Translations under genes and position numbers: made by a program | Shown here: positions 40,545-52,466 of the stretch, piece by piece | Layout: every line of letters begins with the position of its first letter | Position numbering within the stretch: position 1 is the first letter of the stretch | Notes under the pieces: model-generated | Told to the model about the DNA's origin: nothing | Database searches by the model: none | What the model saw: the letters and a program-made list of their open reading frames with translations, nothing else | NCBI GenBank assembly: GCA_949775045.1 | Contig: OX459103.1 | Span: 17,450,307-17,514,306 of the forward strand | Reading direction: 5' to 3' | DNA from: Metridium senile | Taxonomy: Eukaryota > Cnidaria > Anthozoa > Actiniaria > Metridiidae | DNA length: 64,000 bases

Positions 40545-43500
40545 GTAAGTTTCTGTTCAGAAACCATGAATATGAATATGTACAACAAAGTAGAGATCAC
40601 TTTTGTAGCAGTCTTTAGTACAGATAAAAATTCCTATAGATTTGATGGCTGTAGCGGATCAAGTAATAAAATAGGGTGATATCTTCATATTTTAGCTGTT
40701 TTAGTTTTATTATTTTATTGTTTAAAACTGTATATCTAGCAATAAGATTGATGACTCCCAAGTTGCCACAAATATAGATCCTCTTGTAAATAAACCTGGA
40801 CAACTTAGGATCGATGGAGCATGGATATGCTTTATCAAAATGCCTTTCTGTAATGATTGATGCAATGTGCATATATAAGATATTTTTGTACTGCCTATAT
40901 ATGCCAAAGATGGTGCGTGGGCTGATTGGGTAGTAGTATTAACTCGCGAATGTGATGCATGTATTTTATATTTCGCTTGAAAAATTCCTGAAAATGTCAC
41001 TGACATTAATATGTAAGATGTTTGCAAATGATTTTTTCCGGGGATTTATCACTATCTGTGATTGAAAACAGTCAAAGAGCTTGTCACACACTCTAATTGT
41101 CACTCATTGTGTCTGAGCAGTGATAAGAAATTTAAGATCCGAAGCTGTTTTAACTAAAAACATTAAACCATATTAACAAAAGATATAATTATTATTGTGA
41201 AAACACAACGTTATATCCACCTCTATCTAAGAGGATTTGTAATACCTAATTTGTACTGAAAGTTTTCAAAATAGTACTTTCGTCCTTGGCTGGCAAAATA
41301 TCGAAAAATATATATATATTTATCTCTTGTGTTTATATTTCTTTTTTATCAGTATTTCAAACAGGGGCGTCCAGGGGGGGGGACGTCGCACGAAAAACGA
41401 AAAATAAAATCGCACAATCACGAAAAACAAAATCCCCATTTACCGAATCACAAAAAAAAAGCAAATAATTAATTAAAATTGATTAATTCACCCTCCGTAC
41501 ACATAAGTCCCTTCTTTAACTAACCAAAACACACATATAAAGGTTGTTGTAGAAAATAACTCCTTCTACCGTGCATACGGTACTTCGCCCTGCCATATTG
41601 ACTTTAGATGACTCAGATGTAATCTGAGTATAACGTTATGTTTAATCATTTACTTTTTTAATCATGTTTGACGCGTCGGCATGATATTCGCCAGGGATTA
41701 TCATAACTGGTCTGTCTGTTTGTTTTCCATTAAAAAAAATTCCGAAAATTCACGAATATCACCAATTGATTCCCGAATATCGAACAATTATTTTAGCTTT
41801 TCACGAGTCACAGGACAAGTGCCGTGCACGAATCACGAGAAATTATTTCTTGAATTCTCGGATCACGGAAAATTAAAATCACGGGTCACGGAAATACCCC
41901 TGTTCAAATATATGCAAATCTGTTTGATAATGCTGCAAAACGTTTAAGGCCTTTGTACTGTTAATTCGCACCAAAAAAAACTTGCAATTTTCATCGATAT
42001 ATACTTTACTTAAGATGTTTTGAACATATTCTCGTTGATTCTAGTCAATATTTTTAAGGAATTCCTGTAGAAAATACAGCTCAAAAACGTATCTAAGGAA
42101 GCCATTTTGTTGAAATACGAGTGACTTGAATGATAACTGATTCCTAACTGACGATGTCTCATGTCAATACCGTAAGAAACGCTATACAAACTAGTCAAAT
42201 GTCCTTTTGAAAATAACAGCTTAAACACCACGGCTTTTGTATCCCTCAATAAAACACACTTTTCTTGCATCAGATGTTGCTTTTTCTGTAAATATAACCT
42301 CAAATTAACAAAGTAATACAGCTTTAGAAACATATTTCTACCAAATTTTTTCTACCAGTAAATTCGATTTTTACAAAAGGATAATTTTAAAGCCAAAAAT
42401 CAAACATGCGCCACATCTCGTGAAAAATTGTTCTCATTTTGGGCTCGGGTGGAAAAATAGTTTTTGATCTAGATTAAAAGTTCAATCAAAGTTTGTTTTC
42501 GTAACTTAATTATTTTGCGAGATATCACGAAAAAACTATTTTGAAAGGCCTGGGTTACCTGTGCAATTTTGACACCTAAGGTGTGAAATTTCTCACCTTT
42601 AATTACATTTTTTGGTAGAAAAGTCTATTTAGTAACTTGTTATGGTAGTCCTGAAAGATGTGCTACCAACACAGATTTTTAATAATTTTTCAAATGACAT
42701 GCATTTTAGCCAGTCCTAATACCTTAAACTAGTTCCATACTTCCCAGTTGTTCTAAGTTATTTTTCAAGGTAAATGCAGGCTTAATTTGTGAACTCTATC
42801 TATTATTAATACTAGTCTACCTATCTGTAGTTAATGCTGATTTTCAATGTGATTAGCCGTTAATCTAGCAGTATTGAAGTTTCATAGTTTTAGTATTTGA
42901 GTGAAATTATAAAGTCGTACAAAATAGCAAGGATTTTTGAAACAAAATTTCCTGATGTTAATGAGCTTCAGGTGGACAATTTTAAATGAAATTTAGTAGT
43001 TTTATATATACATTTAATTCCAAGTATACATTATCGTATGTATTCTAAATTTTTATTGTTTTTGGTCCAAGCAGCCCTTTAAATCACATGTCAATATGAA
43101 TTTATGCATGCAAAAAGTAATTATCAATATGAGGTATGCTACAAGTGTGCAAAATAAATATGAAATGAATGGCTAAATTTTGCATACTATAAATTGTTTA
43201 TATGTTAATATTAGTAATAATGGTAGAGTGCATACACTAAATCCATGAAACAAATAATAATTGTACCGAATCGTGATAATTTACAATAGAAAATATTTAC
43301 TATTAAAAAATGCCCATGAATTTGGTGTAAGCACTATAGGATTTTTACAAATCTGTGCTTGAGCTATGGGATACATAACATTTATGCATGATAGTACAAG
43401 GGTTCACGTACGGTGGGCGGATCTAGCTTAGTTGCATGACAAACAAACGTAGCTGCCGAGCCTGGGTCAAACTAGATAGACGTTTGTTGGACATGTTTGA

Positions 43501-43800
43501 GAATCAGCGGGTTGTTGTCGTTGGGATTTCAAATGTTTTAGCTATTTATCGGGGTTTTTGACTTCGCCAAAGCGTAATACAACACATGCACATCACATTT
43601 GCTAGTAAAGTAATTTTCATTTGTTAGTAAATTGTACAACGATCTATGTTACTATCCCCAGTATTATCGTGCATAAATGTCATGTATCCATAAAGAAAGC
43701 ATGCATGCCACGGTCAAGTATGGAACTGCGCATTTGAAGTGTTAAATATTTTATTTTAAATCTTCAAAATTGTTGTATTTATAAATCATACAATCTGCAT
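40545..43800. other. Long non-coding stretch
   Basis: No gene is recognised. Bases 41360-41900 hold many short phrases such as CACGAATCACGA and ATCACGG, typical of a degenerate dispersed repeat. Bases 42340-42620 have a weak inverted repeat around TTTTTTGGTAGAAAA. Frames up to 107 codons on both strands do not resemble proteins. Confidence 0.35.
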
Positions 43801-44070
43801 GGTCAGAAAGAAAGAGTTCTAAGTTTAGTGGAGTAAGTTTGTAGATCGCAGAAAGGATAACACATAAGAGCACAACATAGAATGGGCATAGAGCAGCACA
43901 TGACAAAGGTGATATGTCGAAGATGCAAAGTCAAACCTACCTATTTCGGTAATAAAATGTAGAAATTGTCTGGAAAAATCAGTGTTAAAGTTATTAGAAT
44001 AAGTTCTTAGGTGGGAGAAAAACAAGGAATTCACAGGGATTAGATCGACATACAATACAACAACTTACCA

Positions 44071-44116
44071 GTTTGCTTTTCAAAGTTGAAGAGGCCGGAC
44101 GGAAGCGAGCACATGG
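44071..44116 (-). other. Possible minus-strand first exon
   Basis: ATG at 44116 opens a frame (MCSLPSGLFNFEKQT) that runs to a strong CTG|GTAAGT donor at 44070. The region just upstream on this strand (44117-44270) is richer in G and C than its surroundings, as at some promoters. No later exon was identified. Confidence 0.25.
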
Positions 44117-44674
44117 CTCTATTTATAGTCGAAAGGAATTGTGGGTCAACAGATGGAATTGTGGGTCCAGAGTATTTTCACTTCCGGTTTTCTTGCTGTA
44201 AATTAGTACTGCTGACTTGCTCGCTCGCTCAGGCTCGCTTCGCTGCGTCATCAATTAGTTGTTCCTTGGAAGGACATTGTTGAAGTTTGTTTTTTCATCA
44301 CATCATGATCATGACATTATTCATTTCATGTCCTGACAAGGCTTGTGCTTCATCCATGAATAGACCTAAAAAAAGGGAAACTTGAAATTATAATTATGGG
44401 TTAAAACAAATACAAAATTCTTGAATGAAGTCCCATTGAATGATTGTTTGAAAGAAGCTCACTTAAAATCTGTAATTTTAATTTCAAAAACCTGTCAATT
44501 ATAAAATAATTGCCTTGTTTATCGTTTGCAAATTCATAGTTTGGAATTAAACTTCAAAAATTAAATTTTACGCCAAAGTTATTTTTCCGCACTGAGCTTT
44601 GGATTGCAGTTTCTTTAAGCGCCTAGGACAGGATTGGATAGGCACTATATAAATGTTTGTTATTATTGTTATAA
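44117..44674. other. Non-coding sequence with a mild GC rise at the left
   Basis: Includes repeats of CTCGCT near 44219-44235. Nothing further is recognised. Confidence 0.3.
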
Positions 44675-45011
44675 CTTATTTATATCTTCTTCGGCTTAGG
44701 AATTTCCCACAGAATAGTCTCTCGTCTCTAGTATATAAATTAGGTACTTTAATGGCGAAAGTTGCTGACCTAACGTATTACATGTTCTAGTGTATTACAC
44801 TAATTTCGACGGTATCCCTTTGTTCTTGTGGACAAGCGTTCCTGGGCTATATATAGTGAGAAAAATCTCGATTTTCGGACTGGCTGGCGATGATTTCCGA
44901 ACATGTAATACGTTAGGTCAGCAACTTTCGCCATTAAAGTACCTAATTTATATACTAGAGACGAGAGACTATTCTGTGGGAAATTCCTAAGCCGAAGAAG
45001 ATATAAATAAG
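44675..45011. mobile_element. 335-bp palindromic MITE
   Basis: Arms of about 115 bases are perfect or nearly perfect inverted copies (CTTATTTATATCTTCTTCGG at the left, the complement at the right), around a core near 44800-44890. The near-perfect match suggests a young insertion. Confidence 0.85.
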
Positions 45012-46170
45012 TCAACTTCTCGAACGAGTTATGGCCAGTCACACAGCAACGCTTGCAATATGGAATTTCAGTGTGATTCCAAACTGATTACGTTAACATA
45101 TTCGATCGCATTCGAGATTTGATCACGCTAATCCACGAGCGCTAATCACATGTAAGTTAATAATACTAAAAACATACAACTTTGTACATTCATTGAATAT
45201 AGCTAGGAAGATTATATAATTAATAAGTTGGCTTCTCGAGTGAGTTATTGACACTTATCTGTGTGATTTTAAACTGATTACATAAACATATTACATTCGA
45301 GATCCACGAGCGCTAACATGTAATAAACTAAAAACATGTAATAAACTAAAAACATACAATTTCGTACATTCTTGAAAATAGGTAGATAAAAAGTCAGCTT
45401 TTCGACAAGTTATTGAACATAATGCCTACATATCCACCTAATAGCCAGGATTGGGCTGCCTGTGGAATATTGTGTAAACAGCTCGTTCCACGGAATAGTT
45501 TCATCAAATTATCCGAGTTTTTCGCACTGTAATAATCTCAAAATCAAACTTATTTATTGCTGGAAGCATTGATCAAGGTCACGAACGACTTTTAGGGACA
45601 TTTCTCGCGGGAAAAGATAATGTTCTTTTACAAGTTTTTCAGCGCTGTTATGTGCTCAGAGTTTGTCAATGAAACTTTGGCCACCGTAGATCAGATCTTT
45701 ATTACCGAAGGAGATTGACTTTATCTGGATGCTCTTGGAAGTAGAATCGTCCCTGATACAGAGACGTTGTCCTTATACTATCTGTCGCAGTCTGAGTTAG
45801 TGAATAGGAAACTTGAGTTATAATTCTTACATTTGTTTATTAAATTTTGCACAAAATAATCAGGTAAACAGTGGTATTGACTATTAGTGAACGTAAATAA
45901 AGACCCTTCTCCTTTGTTGAAAGTCGACTTCTCGAACGAGTTATGGCCAGTTACACACAGCAATGCTTGCAAATTCTAAAGTAACCGTATTCGATCGCAT
46001 TCGAGATCCGATCACGCTACTTCACGAGCGCTAATCACATGCATGTAATATTACTATTAAAAAATGTACAATTTCGACAAGTAATTGAACATATTAATGC
46101 TTACATATTCACTTACTGAATAGCCAAGATTGGGCTGCTGCGCCTATGGAATATTATGTACACAGCTAGC
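45012..46170. repeat. Diverged direct repeats with an ACTTCTCGAACGAGTT phrase
   Basis: Blocks beginning with GTCAACTTCTCGAACGAG (45012), GTTGGCTTCTCGAGTGAG (45228), GTCAGCTTTTCGACAAG (45391) and GTCGACTTCTCGAACGAG (45923) continue with similar phrases such as TTCGATCGCATTCGAGATC and CACGAGCGCTAATCACATG. They are unequal copies of a repeat of several hundred bases with the palindrome at 44.7 kb inserted beside the first. Confidence 0.65.
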
Positions 46171-46469
46171 AGCATTTCACTTTTGATAGAAACGGCTAGT
46201 TATATTGTTATTTACTTTTTGCGCGTCACCGCATTGCAGATATGCACAGGCTCAATGCTAACAAGTTTTGTAGATTGACGTGCAGGCTTGGTAACAAAAG
46301 ATTTACTTAACTTAGTTAGTATATAATCTATTTTAGAATCTATGAAATATTAAACCACAAATGACAGTTGTCGAGATGACTATGAAACTTTGTCTTTTAC
46401 AGTTACATGTAATGTTTTAAATAATATCTTTTTTAAAAAAAGTGCAAACTTTACAAATGTAAGTAATTG

Positions 46470-46890
46470 CTCAGTTGTGAAAGCGATAAGCTCCTGCCCT
46501 TTCACAAGATGGGCGGATTGGAAAACCACAAATCTATTGATACAAGGGTTTTTGCAGTTGATCTTTGCTTAAGTTGTTTTGTTATTGATATTTTCAGCTT
46601 GTCCAATACATAGACACAGTTGGCTCAAGATATCACAGTGCAATGAGTAGCTCACTTCCAGATCTTTGACTAATTGAGGTAATCATTAAAGTAATAGTGG
46701 TGTTTGCACATTACAAATTTGTTTTGATTATCAAATCTCTATCTCTCTATCCAGAGTTAGGAGTAAGAAATAGTTTTCTTTAGAATTGAAACTAAGGAAA
46801 AAGTAAATTTACAGAATCAAAAATTAGCTAAATGTCAGTTTTTATTGCACATGATAGTAGTTTTCTAATGTATCTAATAGAAACAGTTTT
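46470..46890. repeat. Segmental repeat, copy 1 (copy 2 at 51630-51970)
   Basis: From GATAAGCTCC to the phrase TAGCTAAATGTCAGTTTTTA the sequence recurs about 5.2 kb further right in the same orientation, with indels (copy 2 has extra bases near 51702, copy 1 has extra bases near 46740-46800). Each copy holds an acceptor-like TTGATATTTTCAG followed by a frame LVQYIDTVGSRYHSAMSSSL that ends in TGA within a few codons. Confidence 0.75.
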
Positions 46891-47840
46891 CTTCAAAAAA
46901 CAATAATATCTTTAACTGAGTTAGTCAAGTCGCCTGATCAAAGTAAGTCAAGTCATCATAAAACATATCTTTAAAGTTTTTGATTTCCAACTTAACATAT
47001 CTATTTTGTGTATAATATTTTTCTTGTAAGATTTAAGTCACACAATTTTAATGATTTTTTTCATTGGTTGGCACTCCAGCAATTACTTGACAACTGAAAC
47101 TGATAACCGATTGACAAAAAGCATTTTGCTGCCCTTCAAATTATTTCATGCACAATAAGCTTTTGCTAATAAGTTTATGACAAAGTGTTAAAAAAATGGT
47201 TAACAGCTTTGTATTCAAGAAACTAGACATTCTTCTAGTGTGCACTCAATGAGCTAGAAACATATATACATTGACACTATATAGCTTAAGCAAAAACTTT
47301 ATGTCATATATAAATGAGCGAACAGATAAGGCTCTAATAGAGGTATATTATATGTATACAAAGCTAACCTGAGACAAATATGAAAATGCTGTTACCCAAG
47401 GAAACACCAGAGCCTAGTAACACAAGGCAATTCTGTGACACTGAATGAACTTTGAATTTGCATGCGTAATTAGATTCCAACACAGTCATATGTTACGAAA
47501 TTCAACGCTAGAAATAAATGAAGACATGTATAGAAAGCGTCCAAGTCATAAAACAGCATAATTTGATTTCAGAATATATTTATATAAGTTCAATGAGCAA
47601 TAGGGTCTATCGTGCGAGTTTTACTAATTTCATGTGCAAAATTCCAACTACAGAGTAATAATAATACAATACTAGTTGTTACATCATGCAAGTGAAATGC
47701 TGCGAGTGCAAAGTGGTATAATAAAATAGTTATAAAAAGGCCACTTGTACTTTAAAAAACAGTAAACACATACTTAAAAAGAATTCACTGTTTCCATTGG
47801 CGGGGGAATGACATGAAAAGTGGAGGATAATGAAAAGGCT
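46891..47840. other. Non-coding sequence
   Basis: AT-rich with no recognised gene, repeat or RNA. Confidence 0.35.
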
Positions 47841-47854
47841 TATATACAGGGCTC

Positions 47855-48460
47855 CCAGGATTATGCGGATTATGGATTATTTTTTTCAGCAAATTATGCA
47901 CTATTTTTTGGCAAATTATGCGCCAAAAATCACAAATTATGCGCCAATTTCGCAATATTGCACAATATTTTCATGGAAATTATAATTTACGAAGTAAACC
48001 AGTAAATCAAAAAAGTAAGTAAGGCAACAAAACAACTTGATGACTGACCTGCATGTTTTTTTCTTTGGTTTTACTTCAACAAAATTATCCATCATTGAAA
48101 ACACAGCAAAGAAAGTCTTTTGCCGCCAAAAAATTGATATTTTCTTTCCTAAGCTGTGATTGGCAATCTTTCATCCAATAATGGCACATGTTATATGAAG
48201 AACTAGAGCATAGGCCCAAACGGCCACCAGCATGTAACACCTTGTTGATTTCCGATATCGAAATTGCTTTTGCAAAGAAAATTGATGGATTTTTGCTGTG
48301 AAAATGTAAAATTTATTTCAAAAAAGATTACATGCATCTTCTGTGGTAAGAAAAAACATAGTTTATTGATGTATTGATCAAAATTTTCGAAACTTTTTTC
48401 GAGATTATGCGAATTATGCGCTCAGAGGCAAATTATGTGCTTTTGCATCGATGCATAATT
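47855..48460. repeat. Degenerate repeat rich in AATTATGCG phrases
   Basis: AATTATGCG, AATTATGCA and similar words recur at both ends of this interval (47860-47950 and 48405-48460), separated by unrelated sequence. Probably the remains of a dispersed repeat. Confidence 0.45.
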
Positions 48461-48832
48461 TCAGTAGCCTGCGTGCAGCCGGTTTAATTACCCGTAATAA
48501 CCGTCTGAAAGTTTGGCAGATATCGTGTTCTCTGTGACCCGATATAAGAAGCGATTTCTGATTGGCTCTCGCTAGGAACAATTCTTACGCGAACTCTGAT
48601 TGGTCAACGGCACAGCATAATCTCTTCTGGTTGCGAAGACGCATAATTTCAGTAGCCTGCGTGCAGCCGGTTTAATTACCCGTAATAACCGTCTGTGAAA
48701 GTTCGCCAGATATCGTGTTCTCTGTGACCCGATATAAGAAGCAATTTCTGATTGGCTCTCGCTAGGAACAATTCTTACGCGAACTCTGATTGGTCAACGG
48801 CACGGCATAATCTCTTCCGGTTGCGATGAAAG
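48450..48832. repeat. Tandem duplication, period about 190
   Basis: The block from GCATAATTTCAGTAGCCTGC to CATAATCTCTTCYGGTTGCG occurs twice in a row (48453-48640 and 48643-48832) with only a handful of differences. It is G+C richer than the surroundings and non-coding. Confidence 0.85.
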
Positions 48833-49192
48833 AAATATGACTTAATCTACATCTATTCCAAATTGCTAAGTTGAACTGCTAGATACAGATGGTTTATATT
48901 AGTTTATTTTAGTTTTACGACACTTGGATCAATTTGAAATTATATCAAATTGATGCCTATATATTGCTGCCATGTTTGATGAAAGTCCAACTTGAACTTT
49001 TTTGTGTTTTCAGCTAGCTGTTTTTAATGTAGGCTCAGATTTCAGCCGTTGGGGTTTCGTGCGCCCGCGATACTCTCCCCACTAACGGCTGGGCGCATCG
49101 GCTTGGCATTGTTTTTCTCAGCCAATCAGCGATTTGCCCCTCGAAAATCGAGGGGCATAATATTAATAAATTAAAATTCATCGTGAACATTA

Positions 49193-49490
49193 TGGCGGAT
49201 AAGAGTGACTTCGAAAGTGCTTGTTCAAATGCTTTGAAATCGTTTGGTTTCGAGAAATCTAAGGATATTCAACAAAGGAATAAGTAAAAGGCAAAGATGT
49301 TTTTGTTTATCTACCGACTGGCTCAGGAAAATCATTGATTTTCCAAACAGCGCCGCTTGTTTTCCACCATGGAAGGATCCATTGTTTTGGTTATTTTACC
49401 TTTGGTTTCTCTCATGAGAGACCAAGAGAACTTCTTAACATCCAAAGACATTAAGACTGCCTTGATAGGCCAAGAAGAGGATGGCGAATG
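49193..49490 (+). pseudogene. RecQ-like helicase fragment
   Basis: Begins with ATG and a frame MADKSDFESACSNALKSFGF, then meets a stop at TAA near 49286. A shift of frame opens GKDVFVYLPTGSGKS (Walker A) followed by a segment ending in ILPLVSLMRDQ, which is motif Ia of RecQ-type helicases. The fragment ends soon after motif Ia and lacks the DExH box and the rest of the helicase core. It lies just inside the left TIR of the Mutator-like element, with the ATG about 90 bases beyond that TIR, so it is either a captured host gene start or the remains of an element-encoded helicase. Confidence 0.75.
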
Positions 49491-49564
49491 AGTAATATGC
49501 TAAACAACTACGAAGTTTTCATTTTAAATTACGGCGGTGATTGTAAGTTGTCATTTGTATTGAA

Positions 49565-50780
49565 ACTCGTAATTATCGTCTTTATTTAATACTTGATTTT
49601 TTTTCTCAATAAACCTAAAATACACAGCTATATTCTTAGAATAACTACATTTAAAGGCCCAGTATCGACCGGGATGCTTTGCGTGCCTCGACCTAATTTC
49701 GTGTATCACGAAATTATCAAAGTTCACAATGCCTTCTCAATCCAAATAATCCTAAGTAATCATGCTAATATTTTAAAACATTTCACTGTATTTAAGTTCT
49801 CTATGTATTTTACAACATCTGTGCCGCAATATTTTGTATATTTTCTGTAAATAGATGTAAATAACAAGCTTTGATGTTTGAGTATGTTTGAGTAGATTAC
49901 AATCAACTCGGCCGCTTCGCAGGCATCTCATTCCGATCCACGGACTAGCAGTTAAAATATGCCATAGAGCTGCTCAGACGAGACGATAATATACTATGGA
50001 CATGAAAAATACTTATTAACTTTATATTTGGAGCTCAACTTTCTTAAACATATTTTTACTACAACGATTGCTTAATAATAACAAAGCGGACAAATCGAGT
50101 TGATCAATATCGTTACTTTGATATTACAACAGAAATACACATAACATACCATGCCCAATTCTTTATTATATTCACCGCATACTATTACACGATAGTTTTC
50201 TTCTCAGGGATGCATTTAAGGATATTCAGAAACACTCAAAGGTTCGTCGAAAGAGTTCGCTACTTTCATGTCTGTTGATATGTGATATTTTTCGTATCTC
50301 CGTACGGCCATGGACTTTGAACTCACGTGGTTTTTGGCCAATTAGAGAGCGCCATTTAACAATAACGCTATTTCAAAACAAAAACAAACGGCCGCAAAGC
50401 ATCCCGGTCGATACTGGGCCTTTAAATCCAAAATGTTTACTTTCAAAATTAAAACTGGTTTATTATTCGCGGTTGTAACATATACTCAAGCGGCTCTCTA
50501 AATGAGTCAACAATGTGACTAATGTGTATCGAAACGACTCTAGCTGTAATCATCGTCTTTATTGCTTGAATTTTTTCTCGATAAACCTTAAATACACAGC
50601 TATATTCTTTGAATAACTACATTTAAATCCAAAATGTTTACTTTCAAATTAAAACTGGTTTATTATGCGCGGTTGTAACATATACTCAAGCGGCTCTCTT
50701 AACGAGTCAACAATGTGTATCGAAACGACTCTAGCTGTAATTTTACTTCTTTATTGTTTGATTATTCTTAAAATCCTATA
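49565..50780. repeat. Three direct repeats of about 200 bases inside the Mutator-like element
   Basis: A unit containing TACACAGCTATATTCTT, AACTGGTTTATTAT and CAAGCGGCTCTCT occurs at 49565 (interrupted by the TTAA element, resuming at 50422), at about 50540, and in part from 50735. Copies are close in sequence. Confidence 0.75.
49655..50421. mobile_element. Nested TTAA element, 767 bp, with empty-site paralogue
   Basis: TIRs begin AGGCCCAGTATCGACCGGGA and end with the complement; TTAA flanks both ends (49651-49654, 50422-50425). The neighbouring repeat copy has the same flanks with a single TTAA (near 50632), showing the site before insertion. No protein is recognised inside. Confidence 0.85.
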
Positions 50781-51166
50781 AAAATGGACTATATACTTGG
50801 AATAAACAAAACGTTTACCATTGAAATAGCTTTTGCGCTGATTTGTCTCGATCGTTCTTTTGACAAATAACATACCCGATGGAATTGCTAAATGATATGC
50901 AGGTTTTGCTAAGAGTTGTTTCGAATTGAATTCGAATCATTTACAAATTTTAATAAAAGACCTTTTGACAATCAGGCCGTTGGAAAGTTTATTTACATTA
51001 GCTTACATTTCAACAAATTTTATTTCCGTTTCCGTTTTTTTATGCTATTAGCATAATTACGCGACATGCGCGACACGTTTCGAAGCTGATGCGCCCAGCC
51101 GTTAGTGGGGAGAGTATCGCGGGCGCACGAAACCCCAACGGCTGAAATCTGAGCCTATTTTTAATG

Positions 51167-51629
51167 TTTAACATAATATATTTTGGAAAAACTTTAATCT
51201 TTACAAATGTCAATCAACCTTCTCTTAAGCCTTTTTGATCAAAATTTTCAATGTGAAAGATATCAAATGAGCAGTTTTATAGAATTCTGGTATTTTATCA
51301 ATGTATCTATTTAATATAGTTTTACAAACAGGATGTGACAAAATGGTTATACATTGTTGGCTACAATATTATTACATGACATTCAGCCAAACAGCAACAC
51401 AAACTTGAAAATGTAAAATGTTTCATTAAACGCTCAAATGGAATGTTCCATATTTATTTTAATTGGATGAATTAAATTTATTGATTAATTATATTTTACT
51501 TAAAAATTCTTATTAATTGTTTATTTTCTTTATCATTATCTTGCTGCGAAAACCCTTATATTGCAACCTACAACTTCTGTCAGGATGTGACAACAACTAC
51601 AAATTTAAACAAATGTACCCATGACCTCA
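51167..51629. other. Non-coding sequence
   Basis: AT-rich and featureless. Confidence 0.35.
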
Positions 51630-51970
51630 ATGTGATAAGCTCCGCCCCTTTCACATGGCCGGTGGATCAGAAAACCACAAACCTATTGATACAAGGGTTT
51701 TTGCAGTTATCATCTCCACTTATAATCACATTGATCTTTGCTTAAGTTGTTTTGTTATTGATATTTTCAGCTTGTCCAATACATAGACACAGTTGGCTCA
51801 AGATATCACAGTGCAATGAGTAGCTCACTTGTAGTTCTTTGATGAAGGTAATCATAATTTAAGTAATAGTGTTGTTTGCACTTTACAATTTACAGAATCA
51901 AAAACTAGCTAAATGTCAGTTTTTATTGTACGTGACAGTAGTTTTCAAATGTCTCTTATAAACAGTCAGT
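51630..51970. repeat. Segmental repeat, copy 2
   Basis: Copy of 46470-46890. The exon-like frame ends LVVL before TGA in place of LPDL in copy 1, so the last residues differ but the frame and stop are in the same place. Confidence 0.7.
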
Positions 51971-52011
51971 AAAAATCGAGAATCCGCCAACAGTTGTGAA
52001 AAAATTCAATT

Positions 52012-52076
52012 CCTAGTATTTCTAGTCCATAACACAAAACACAATTTGCGGTGGTTGGCCTAAGCCCACAATTCAC
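52012..52076 (-). repeat. DIRS split repeat B2
   Basis: Matches B1 apart from three missing bases near its left end. It marks the 3' end of the element. Confidence 0.85.
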
Positions 52077-52123
52077 TTTTATTATACTTTCAAGTAAATG
52101 AATACATCATGTGTAAAAACAAA

Positions 52124-52341
52124 ATTTTAAGTGTCAACTAAGCGAACTTTAAGTGTCAACTAAGCGAACTTAGACCACAATAACCTAACTGACACTCAAT
52201 CAACCTTATAAACACACATTGCTAATTTACATAATCATTTACATAACTCATACCCAGTCCTCTCATGCATTTAGGAAATCATTTCTCTTTACATTACCAA
52301 CTCTCTTCTATCGTTGTCCATTACAAGAGAAATACATTTCC
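52124..52341 (-). repeat. DIRS split repeat A2
   Basis: A 218-bp copy of A1. It begins with a doubled phrase AAGTGTCAACTAAGCGAACTT, shortened here to AAGTGTCAACTAAGCG, which is also doubled in A1. It joins B1 directly. Confidence 0.9.
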
Positions 52342-52407
52342 TAGTATTTCTTCTAGTCCATAACACAAAACACAATTTGCGGTGGTTGGCCTAAGCCCAC
52401 AATTCAC
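52342..52407 (-). repeat. DIRS split repeat B1
   Basis: 66-bp block directly next to A2, repeated as B2 on the other side. The B1-A2 junction corresponds to the joined ends of a circular intermediate. Confidence 0.85.
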
Positions 52408-52466
52408 AGTGCGAAAGCATAGAAAATAGTAAAGTAAGTAAAATTAATAGAAAAAGTGTCTGATAA

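Larger units (their letters stand above)
49030..51157. mobile_element. Mutator-like element with 70-bp TIRs and 9-bp target duplication
   Basis: TIRs (TAGGCTCAGATTTCAGCCGT onward) are identical for about 70 bases at each end. TTTTTAATG flanks the element on both sides (49021-49029 and 51158-51166), an exact 9-bp duplication, the length typical of Mutator-like elements. Inside are a broken RecQ-like helicase fragment, three direct repeats of about 200 bases, and a nested TTAA element. No transposase is recognised, so it is non-autonomous. Confidence 0.8.

Noticed and set aside
42010..42333. 107-codon minus-strand frame as a gene
   Set aside because: No domain, splice context or repeat support; composition as expected by chance.
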